A stretch of 64,000 nt of DNA from Chloroflexota bacterium (lineage in GTDB: Bacteria > Chloroflexota > UBA11872 > UBA12225): the NCBI GenBank assembly GCA_030447525.1, contig JAUJOR010000004.1:1-64000 (forward strand), given 5' to 3'. The notes beneath the pieces were generated by a model. The model worked only from the letters and a program-made list of their open reading frames with translations. It was not told the DNA's origin and searched no databases. Below are positions 43,596 to 50,121 of this stretch, piece after piece. The translations under genes and the position numbers were made by a program. Numbering within the stretch: position 1 is the first letter of the stretch; each line of letters starts with the position of its first letter.

Positions 43596-44746
43596 AGGTT
43601 CTCCACGTCTCCCCCCAGACGTTCGGCCCCGGGGGCGTCGTCGGGGGTGGTGAGCGCTACCCCCTGGAGCTGGCCAGAGCCATGGCCGGTGTGACCGAGA
43701 CGCGCCTGGTCACCTACGGGGCTCCGCGAGCACTGCACGTAGACGGCCTGCCGGTGCAGGTCTACCGGCCCCTGCGCTATCTGGGCCACAAGGGCCTCAG
43801 CCCGCTAGCCCCCTCCCTCCTGCTGGAGATCGCCCGCGCCGACGTGGTGCACTGCCACCAGATGCACACGTTTCTCGCCGACCAGTGCGTCCTGTTCGCC
43901 CGCCTGCTGCGCAAGCCGGTCTTCCTGACCGACCATGCCGGTGGCGACCGCAATCTGAACCGCCGCCTGCGCACCTTTGAACGGGCCACCGGGCTGCTCC
44001 TGGTCAGCCACTTCAACGCCCGAGACTTCGCCCGCTTCGCCCCCAGGATCACGGTGATCTACGGGGGCGTTGACCCGGCGCGGTTTGCCCCCTTGCCCCT
44101 AGCGCGCCGGCGCAGCGTCCTCTTTGCCGGGCGCCTCATACCATACAAGGGTGTCCACCACATCATCGAGGGCGTGGCGCCGGACACGGAGGTGCGCCTG
44201 GCCGGCGCCCCTTACCATGATGCCTACGCCCGTCACCTGCGCACCCTGGCAGCCGGCAGGGACGTCCACTTTCTCGGCCCGCTGCTGGGGGAAGACTTGC
44301 GCCGGGAATACTGCCGGGCCAGCGTCCTCGTCCTCCCCTCGGTAGAGGTCGACCTGTACGGCAAGCGCTACCCCAAGAGCGAGATCTTGGGCCTGGCATT
44401 GCTGGAGGCCATGGCCTGCGAGACCCCGGTCGTCTGCAGCCGCATCGGGGGTATGCCCGAGCTGGTCGTCGACGGGGTGACCGGGCGCCTTGTCCCGCCG
44501 GGGTCGAGCGCCGCCGCGGGTGAGGCCGTGGAAAGCCTCCTCGACGACCCGGCGCTGGCGCGTCGCCTGGGCCAGGCGGGGCGTGAACACGTCCTGGCCC
44601 GCTTCACCTGGGGGCACGTCGCCCAGCGCTGCCTGTCCGCCTATGGCCCCCGCCCTGCCCCCGCATCCCAGAACGTGGCGGCCACGGGCGCCCCGGCCAA
44701 GGTCCTGAGCGAGGGCAGCGCTGGGCCCCGCGGAGCGGCCGGGTGA
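43592..44746 (+). CDS. Family 4 glycosyltransferase
   Basis: A 384-residue GT-B enzyme whose ATG overlaps the flippase stop. [30 protein letters not shown] is the N-terminal strand and loop (key G-G-x-x-x-G-G-G-E-R-Y). [32 protein letters not shown] marks the acceptor-side loop with an H-x-x-H pair. [23 protein letters not shown] opens the donor domain and the E-x7-E motif is [20 protein letters not shown], then [11 protein letters not shown]. The tail of about 25 residues is low-complexity. Confidence 0.92.
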   Translation: MKVLHVSPQTFGPGGVVGGGERYPLELARAMAGVTETRLVTYGAPRALHVDGLPVQVYRPLRYLGHKGLSPLAPSLLLEIARADVVHCHQMHTFLADQCVLFARLLRKPVFLTDHAGGDRNLNRRLRTFERATGLLLVSHFNARDFARFAPRITVIYGGVDPARFAPLPLARRRSVLFAGRLIPYKGVHHIIEGVAPDTEVRLAGAPYHDAYARHLRTLAAGRDVHFLGPLLGEDLRREYCRASVLVLPSVEVDLYGKRYPKSEILGLALLEAMACETPVVCSRIGGMPELVVDGVTGRLVPPGSSAAAGEAVESLLDDPALARRLGQAGREHVLARFTWGHVAQRCLSAYGPRPAPASQNVAATGAPAKVLSEGSAGPRGAAG

Positions 44747-44759
44747 GCCGAGGACGCGG

Positions 44760-46034
44760 GTGAGGCTCCTCGTCCTGTCGGACTCTTTTCCCCCTTCCAA
44801 CCTCGGCGGCGCCGGGGAGGTGGCCGAGCTGCTCTCCCGGCGCCTGGCAGAGGCGGGTCACGAGGTGCTCGTCCTCGCGGCCACGGCCAGGCGCCGGGAG
44901 GCCGGCCCGGCTCACTGGGGAAGGCTGCCCGTGCACCGCGTCTGGGCGCCGGCGCTCCCCCCCTTGCGCCTGCACCTCAGCCTGCTCCACCCCCTGGCCG
45001 CCGTCCAGGTGCGCCGGCTGGCGCTACGCTTCCGTCCGGACGTGGTACAGGCCCACAACGTCCACGAGCGCCTCTCATTTGGCGCCCTCCCCGCCGCCCG
45101 CCCCGGGGGCGTCCCCCTCGTCCTTACGGCGCACGACTACCTGTTATTCTGCTTGACCAAGTTTCTTTGCTCCCAGGGCGACGCCGGCTTCCGGGCCTTA
45201 CCGCAAGCCTGCCCCCACTGCCGCCACATCCGGCGCGTCCCCGGGCGCAACGCCGCCGTCCGGCAGATCGTCCATCGCCATGTGGCCACCATGGCCTGCA
45301 TCAGCCGGGCCCAGCGCCGGGCCATGGAAGTGAATGGCTTCGCCGGGATCCCCCTGGAGGTCATCTACAACGGCATCGACCCCACACCATGCGCCAGCAC
45401 CGCCGGGGAGCGCCATGACTTCCGCGCCCGCTATGGGCTGGACGGGCGCCCGGTGGTGCTGTTCGGGGGGCGCATCTCCGGCGCCAAGGGGGGGGACCAG
45501 CTGATCCGCGCCGTGGCCTGCGCCCGCCGGCGAGTCGATCTCCAGCTGGTCATCCTGGGCGACCGGCCGGCTTACTCAGTCCACGCCCGCCGCCTGGCGG
45601 ATGCAGTCGGTTTCCCCCAGGATGCCCTGCACGCCCCGGGCTGGCTCGACGGCGAGTCCCTCCGCCGGGCCTTTGGGGCGGCGGACGTCTGCGCCACGCC
45701 CTCCGTCTATCCCGACCCGTTTAACCTCATGAACCTCCGCGCCATGGCCCACCGCCTTCCGGTAGTGGGTACGTGCTACGGCGCGACGCCGGAGATCGTG
45801 GTGCACGGCGAGACCGGGTACATCGCCGACCCCTGGCAGCCCCAGGTCTTCGGCGACCGCCTGGCCGACCTGCTCCTGGATCGCCAGCGGGCGGGGAGGA
45901 TGGGAGAGGCCGGTCGGCGGCGGGTGGAGGGGCTGTTCACCCTCGACCGGCAGACGGCGGTCTATGAGCAGCTCTTCAGGAGGTTGATCGCCGCACCCCC
46001 CGGCCTCCCCCCAGTGGCGCCCGCTGGAGCGTAG
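44760..46034 (+). CDS. Family 4 glycosyltransferase lacking the E-x7-E glutamates
   Basis: A 424-residue GT-B protein from GTG 44760, 13 bp after the previous stop. RLLVLSDSFPPSNLGGAGEVAELLSRRL and VPLVLTAHDYLLFCLTKFLC are standard GT4 N-terminal elements; the latter is followed by a Cys-rich loop (CSQGDAGFRALPQACPHC) typical of a GT4 subgroup with four cysteines that may bind metal. GRPVVLFGGRISGAKGGDQLIRAV opens the donor domain. At the active-site position the sequence is DPFNLMNLRAMAHRLPVV, so the first Glu is Asp and the second is Arg. Donor binding may be altered. It is the last GT gene before the convergent response regulator. Confidence 0.87.
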   Translation: MRLLVLSDSFPPSNLGGAGEVAELLSRRLAEAGHEVLVLAATARRREAGPAHWGRLPVHRVWAPALPPLRLHLSLLHPLAAVQVRRLALRFRPDVVQAHNVHERLSFGALPAARPGGVPLVLTAHDYLLFCLTKFLCSQGDAGFRALPQACPHCRHIRRVPGRNAAVRQIVHRHVATMACISRAQRRAMEVNGFAGIPLEVIYNGIDPTPCASTAGERHDFRARYGLDGRPVVLFGGRISGAKGGDQLIRAVACARRRVDLQLVILGDRPAYSVHARRLADAVGFPQDALHAPGWLDGESLRRAFGAADVCATPSVYPDPFNLMNLRAMAHRLPVVGTCYGATPEIVVHGETGYIADPWQPQVFGDRLADLLLDRQRAGRMGEAGRRRVEGLFTLDRQTAVYEQLFRRLIAAPPGLPPVAPAGA

Positions 46035-46051
46035 GGCGCCCGGGTGTTCGT

Positions 46052-46735
46052 CTAGATGCGGGCCAGGCTGTAGCCCACGCCCAGGATGGCCTTCACGCTC
46101 CCGGGACCAGTCGCCGGCAGCCCCAGCTTGCGGCGGATGTGGCTGAGGTGGGTCTTGAGCAGGCTGGAGTTGCCTTCGTCGTAGTAGCCCCAGGCGTACT
46201 CCACCAGGCGGGAGTAGGGCACCACCCGCCCCTCGTTCATCGCCAGGAGGTAGAGGATGCGGAACTCCAGCGGGGTCAGCTGCACCGCCTCCCCGGCCTT
46301 GGTCACCTCGTGCGACTGCAAGTCCAGGACGACATCCCCCACGCTGACCTGCGCCGCCGGCTGCCGGTAGGCATCGTCCTGGTAACGGCGCAGGACGGTG
46401 CGCATCCGCGCCGTGAGGAGCTTGGCGCTGAAGGGCTTGGTCACGTAGTCGTCCGCCCCCACCTGGAGGCCCCGCAGGACGTCCTCCTCCTCGTCACGGG
46501 CAGTGAGCATGATGATCGGCGTCTTGGAGGCGTGCCGGATGCGCCGGCAGACCTCGAAGCCGTCCAGCTTGGGGAGGTTGCCGTCCAGGAGGATGATGTC
46601 CGGGTGGTCAGCCTCCCAGCGCTGGAGGGCCTGCTGGCCATCCATTGCCGTGGTGACCGTAAAGCCCTCCCGCCTCAGGGCGTAGGTCATCAGGTCGAGG
46701 AGATCGGCGTCGTCGTCCACCAGCAGAACTTTCAG
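46052..46735 (-). CDS. OmpR/PhoB-family response regulator
   Basis: A 227-residue two-component regulator. The receiver domain has the acidic pocket VDDDADLL (D7-D9), phospho-acceptor D51 in DIILLDGNLPKLDGFE, T78 in IIMLTARDEEED and K100 in DDYVTKPFSAKLL. The C-terminal winged helix contains VQLTPLEFRILYLLAMNEGRVVPYSRLVEYAWG and LLKTHLSHIRRKLGL. I place the start at a CTG at 46735 because an AGGAGG site lies 6 bp upstream and the receiver begins there; the frame is open to an ATG at 46945, which would add 70 residues unlike a receiver. No histidine kinase is encoded in the window, so it is an orphan here. The triple repeat at 46960-47003 is a candidate binding site. Confidence 0.9.
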   Translation of the reverse strand: MKVLLVDDDADLLDLMTYALRREGFTVTTAMDGQQALQRWEADHPDIILLDGNLPKLDGFEVCRRIRHASKTPIIMLTARDEEEDVLRGLQVGADDYVTKPFSAKLLTARMRTVLRRYQDDAYRQPAAQVSVGDVVLDLQSHEVTKAGEAVQLTPLEFRILYLLAMNEGRVVPYSRLVEYAWGYYDEGNSSLLKTHLSHIRRKLGLPATGPGSVKAILGVGYSLARI

Positions 46736-46741
46736 CGTTCC

Positions 46742-46747
46742 CCTCCT
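46742..46747 (-). promoter_or_regulatory. Strong ribosome-binding site supporting a CTG start
   Basis: On the minus strand AGGAGG is followed after six bases by CTG, the first codon of the response regulator (KVLLVDDD follows). No ATG, GTG or TTG lies at a suitable distance in frame, so initiation at CTG is proposed. Confidence 0.5.
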
Positions 46748-46959
46748 TGACGCCGCTCCACCAGGCCGGCGCCCCCCCGGACCAACGTGAGCGACACGTC
46801 TCCCTGCTAGAGAATAGCTGAGTGCGGCCCGTAATGTGTCCTTGACAGGCCCCAACGTCTCCGGCGGCGGGTGGATCGGCCCGGCAGCCGGGCCACCCCG
46901 TACGAAAACTCTCCCTGGAAGCGTTGATTCCAGTGCAGCGGCCATTGGGAGCCCGGCCG

Positions 46960-47003
46960 CACGTCAGTGCATCGCACGTAGATGCATATACACGTAGATG
47001 CAT
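46960..47003 (+). promoter_or_regulatory. Triple direct repeat, putative response-regulator operator
   Basis: CACGTCAGTGCAT (46960-46972), CACGTAGATGCAT (46975-46987) and CACGTAGATGCAT (46991-47003) repeat with starts 15 and 16 bp apart. The last two are identical. OmpR/PhoB-family regulators bind tandem direct repeats, although usually of about 10-11 bp period, and the regulator gene is divergent on the left. The array ends just before the ribosome-binding site of the 87-residue gene at 47020, where it would overlap or flank that gene's promoter. Confidence 0.5.
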
Positions 47004-47019
47004 GTAAAGGAGAGGGACT

Positions 47020-47283
47020 GTGGAAACGCCTGTGGCATCCGAAGTGGACAACGAGGTCGCTCTCGACGCCTCGGTGCGCGACGAGGATTGGTCGACGATC
47101 CAGCATCTCTGGCAGTCCGGGTTCTCCAACCGGGGCGTATACCACCTCCTGCGCCTGCGCCTGGCCTATCGGCGGGCCGGGGATACCGGCCTGGGGCGTC
47201 ACATGGACGGCTTCGTCCCGGACGCCCGCGCCCGCTTTGCCCGCTGGCTGGTGGAAAACGGGCGCCTGCACGAAGACGTGTAA
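47020..47283 (+). CDS. Small hypothetical protein next to a putative operator
   Basis: The 87-residue product starts at GTG 47020 after a good AAAGGAGAGGG ribosome-binding site. It is charged and probably helical: DEDWSTIQHLWQSGFSNRGVYHLLRLRLAYRRAGDTGLG in the middle (key W-S-x-I-x-x-L-W-x-S-G-x-S) and FARWLVENGRLHEDV at the end. No signal peptide, membrane segment or cysteine is seen. I do not recognise the family. Its position directly behind the triple repeat and divergent from a response regulator suggests it is the regulator's target. Confidence 0.65.
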   Translation: METPVASEVDNEVALDASVRDEDWSTIQHLWQSGFSNRGVYHLLRLRLAYRRAGDTGLGRHMDGFVPDARARFARWLVENGRLHEDV

Positions 47284-47293
47284 CGTAGAACGT

Positions 47294-47980
47294 CTAGCGC
47301 AGATCCGTGCTCCCGGCGTCATGGCCCTGTGTCCGGCCTGCCAGGTAGTGGAAGGACGTGGCGAAGGCGGGGTCTCCCACCGCCCGGTCGAGGCGGGACA
47401 GGGGCTGGGCCAGCACCTTGAGCAGCGCCGCCGGGAGGAGGACGTCCCACTGCCGGCGTGCCCAGGCCTGGCGCAAGGTGTGCCACAAGAGGTAGTCCAC
47501 GGCCACGAACGGTCCCCCGTTGGCACCACCCTCGAGAATGGTCAGGCCGGCATCGCACAGCAGGCGCGGGAGTCCCTGCCCCGTCCACCTCCAGTAGTCC
47601 TCCCTGGCGTGCTCCATTTGGAGGAACGGGACGGCGACGTACACTCGCCCACCCGGCTTGAGCACGCGCATCGTCTCGGCTAGCACGCGCCGTGGGTCTT
47701 CGACGTGCTCCAGCACGGCGACGAGCAGCACCCAGTCCACGCTGCGGTCGGCGAAAGGGAGCCGGTGCCCATCTCCCCGCACGTGTGTCGTGCGGGGGGA
47801 GATGTCCAGGCCGTAATAGCGCACCCCGTGCGGGAGGGGGAACTTGCGGTGAAAGGCCCCACAGCCAACGTCCAGCACGACCCCACCCAGATGGCGCAGT
47901 AGCTGGCGGTTGTACGCTGAAGAGCGCTCATACTGGCGCGGGGAGAGGAGGCGCGCCAGGGGGCGGGTGACGGCCGTCAC
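47294..47980 (-). CDS. SAM-dependent class I methyltransferase
   Basis: A 228-residue methyltransferase. The SAM-binding motif I is GGVVLDVGCGAFHRKFPLP, motif II YYGLDISPRTTHVRGDGHRLPFADRSVDWVLLVAVLEHVEDP (key D-I at the strand end and the acidic D-x-V-L-L), and the post-motif strand is TMRVLKPGGRVYVAVPFLQMEHAREDYWRW. I start it at GTG 47980 (TAVTRPLARLLSPRQYER) because the frame upstream to ATG 48085 is low-complexity. Such enzymes in glycan clusters often methylate sugars or a chain end. It ends 10 bp after the stop of the convergent 87-residue gene. Confidence 0.87.
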   Translation of the reverse strand: MTAVTRPLARLLSPRQYERSSAYNRQLLRHLGGVVLDVGCGAFHRKFPLPHGVRYYGLDISPRTTHVRGDGHRLPFADRSVDWVLLVAVLEHVEDPRRVLAETMRVLKPGGRVYVAVPFLQMEHAREDYWRWTGQGLPRLLCDAGLTILEGGANGGPFVAVDYLLWHTLRQAWARRQWDVLLPAALLKVLAQPLSRLDRAVGDPAFATSFHYLAGRTQGHDAGSTDLR

Positions 47981-48207
47981 GGAGTGAGTGTACCCATGGG
48001 TGCCTTCCCCCTCCCACCCCGGTCGGCCCTGCCCGTCCGGGGCGGACGGCACCCGGGCCTCCGCGGAGCGGTACCATGGGGCCATTCGGCGCGTCTAAGC
48101 TGGTGATCCTCAGTCCATCGTTGCCTCCAGCGGCCCTCGGCCGGCAGGGCTCGATTAGGAGGGTAATGCCCCGCCCCTCGGTCCGGACAAGGCAGGCCGA
48201 GAGGTAG

Positions 48208-48254
48208 GGAGGGCGAAGGACGGAGAACCAAGGACCTGGAGCCGAGGACGTAGG
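48208..48254 (+). repeat. Short purine-rich direct repeats upstream of the GT87-like gene
   Basis: The gap between the methyltransferase and the gene at 48262 holds no recognisable gene. Just before the start codon are imperfect repeats of the type GAAGGACGGAGAACCAAGGACC and GGAGCCGAGGACGTAGGG. They look like degenerate microsatellite-style sequence; a regulatory role is not evident. Confidence 0.3.
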
Positions 48255-48261
48255 GCTGAGG

Positions 48262-50121
48262 ATGGCCACTCCCACGCTGCCCCGCCCTACCCCCTCCGGC
48301 GCACCGATGGTCGCCACCGAGGGCCCGACTCGGCCCGGTGGCCCCGGCGACGGCGGGCCGGCGGGGTCCCTGGCGCCGCCCAGGCGGGGGGCCCGGTGGC
48401 TGGGACGCCTCCTGGCCGGAGCCCAGCTGTCCCTGGCGGCCCTCGCCGTCCTGGGGATTGGCCCATTCGTGGCCACGCTGCTCGTCGGTCGCTCCGCCCT
48501 GTGGTGGCCCAGCGCACAGTGGCTTTTCGTCGCCGGCCTGGCCGGTGGCGCTGCCGCCGGGGCCTGGGTGCTGGCCGCCCGTACGGTGGTGGGGACACCC
48601 CGGCGGCGCCTGCAGGACACCGCCTGGCCGGCGCTGGCCTTGCTGCCGTCCTCACTCGCCGGCCTGGCGGTGTACGGCGACGAGGCGTCGCACCACATCG
48701 CCGTCGGCTACCCCGCCGCCAGGGAGTCCCTGCTGGCGTACACGGCAGTGGCATTTGCCACGGCGCAGGCCGGTTTCTGGCTCGCCACGCTGGCTCGCCG
48801 GATGTCGCCTGGCGGGGAGCTGCCCGGCCAGAGGCCGGACGCCGGCGTGGCGACCGGCGGCGAGGCGCCTGCCGGTGAAGGGACAAAGGGGGGTGGATGG
48901 GGCTCTGCCGCCCCCGTTGCGCTCGGCGCCGCCCTGGCCATCTACCTCAACGCCGCCGTGTTCTTGCAGTGGCTGCCGCGCCAGTCCGACCTGCTGGTCA
49001 ATCTCCGCGGGGCCCGCGACCTACAGCAGGGGATTCTCCCCTACCACGATGCCATCCCGGTGTGGGCCGACCGCGTGCATCTCCTGCCGGCGACGCTCGT
49101 CCTCCTGTTTGGCCCCCTGGCCCGTCTCCCGCAAGACGCCGCCGGTCTCTTGTTCTTCCTCGGTAATCAGGCGTTGTGGCTCCTGGCCATGGCCCTGCTG
49201 GTGTGGCGCCTGGCCCCGCCGGGGCAGCGCCCCTTCTGGCTGGCGGCCGCCCTGGTCTTCGGGGGGACGTACTGGCCCTGGCAGGAGGCCATCCGCTATG
49301 GCCAGCAGGACGGGCTGCTCATCTTCTTGTTTGTCCTCTCCATCACCTCCGCCACCACGGCGGCCGCCGGCACGGGACAGCGGGCGGCCGGGATGGCCCT
49401 GGGGCTGGCGCTGGTGGTGAAGCCGCTCTCCATCTGGCTCCCCCTGTGCTACCTGATCCACGGGCGATGGCGGGCCCTGGCAATGGCCGGAGTGACCGGG
49501 GCAGCGCTGGCCCTGGCCACCCTCCCCGTTACCGGCTGGGAGCCCTGGGGCCACTTTCTGGGCGTGGAACTGCCGGCGATGCTCCCCGGGACCGTCCGCG
49601 GGACGAACATCCCCTTGCCCTCGCTGCACGCCCGCATGTTCGTCGGGCGCGAGGCCCTGGGCAACGGCGAGCCGGCGCCAACGCTGGCGATCATATCGGC
49701 GCTGAACGGAGCGGCGAACCTTCTCGGGCTGCTCCTGGTGGGCCATCTGGCGCTGCGCCGGTCTGGCACAGCCGCCGGCCGGCGTCGCGACTGGCTCCTG
49801 GACGCCTCCCTCGGCCTGACCCTCACCCTGCTCCTGGCCCCCATGGCCTGGCAGCATTACGCCAGCTGGCTGTGTATCGCCTTTTTCGTCCTGGCCCTGC
49901 CGGGCGTGTGGCGCCCCCTGGGGCGCGGGGCCCGAGTGGCCAGCGGGGCTCTGGCCGGGAGCGCCTACTTTCTCCTCAGCCTGGAGGACAGCCGCTTGCT
50001 GCGCCTGCTCTCGCCTTTGGTGGAACGCTGGCCGGCCGCCCTGGCCTTCTACACCGCCGGGCTGCTGTGTCTCGCGGCTGCCCTGGTTATCACCCGCTTC
50101 GCCGTCCCCCGCGAAGCGTGA
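48262..50121 (+). CDS. GT87-like (DUF2029) membrane glycosyltransferase
   Basis: A 619-residue polytopic protein of the GT87 type; characterised members are polyprenyl-phosphate-mannose-dependent mannosyltransferases acting outside the membrane. A 50-residue proline-rich head and four N-terminal spans (with YGDEASHHIAVGYPAARESLLAY) precede the GT87 core. The core has QSDLLVNLRGARDLQQGILPYHDA, with the D-L-x-x-x-x-x-A-R-x-L pattern of the catalytic loop, YWPWQEAIRYGQQDGLLIFLF with the G-Q-x-D/N motif, and GMALGLALVVKPLSIWLP. LPSLHARMFVGREALGN lies in a late outer loop. ATG 48262 starts; GTGA overlap links it to the YfhO gene at 50118. A shortened paralogue is encoded at 55642. Confidence 0.83.
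   Translation: MATPTLPRPTPSGAPMVATEGPTRPGGPGDGGPAGSLAPPRRGARWLGRLLAGAQLSLAALAVLGIGPFVATLLVGRSALWWPSAQWLFVAGLAGGAAAGAWVLAARTVVGTPRRRLQDTAWPALALLPSSLAGLAVYGDEASHHIAVGYPAARESLLAYTAVAFATAQAGFWLATLARRMSPGGELPGQRPDAGVATGGEAPAGEGTKGGGWGSAAPVALGAALAIYLNAAVFLQWLPRQSDLLVNLRGARDLQQGILPYHDAIPVWADRVHLLPATLVLLFGPLARLPQDAAGLLFFLGNQALWLLAMALLVWRLAPPGQRPFWLAAALVFGGTYWPWQEAIRYGQQDGLLIFLFVLSITSATTAAAGTGQRAAGMALGLALVVKPLSIWLPLCYLIHGRWRALAMAGVTGAALALATLPVTGWEPWGHFLGVELPAMLPGTVRGTNIPLPSLHARMFVGREALGNGEPAPTLAIISALNGAANLLGLLLVGHLALRRSGTAAGRRRDWLLDASLGLTLTLLLAPMAWQHYASWLCIAFFVLALPGVWRPLGRGARVASGALAGSAYFLLSLEDSRLLRLLSPLVERWPAALAFYTAGLLCLAAALVITRFAVPREA

Noticed and set aside
46842..46847. TTGACA as a -35 box for the 87-residue gene
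   Set aside because: No -10-like sequence follows at 16-18 bp, and the gene start is about 170 bp away.
46736..46945. ATG at 46945 as response-regulator start
   Set aside because: It adds 70 residues of low-complexity sequence before the receiver domain and has no ribosome-binding site comparable to AGGAGG before the CTG.
46960..47003. The triple repeat as a small CRISPR array
   Set aside because: Units are 13 bp with 2-3 bp between them, far too short and without spacers; no cas genes are present.
49176..50117. Upstream extension of the YfhO frame inside the GT87-like gene
   Set aside because: The extension has no membrane pattern and overlaps a well-supported gene; the GTG at 50118 gives the normal YfhO N-terminus.
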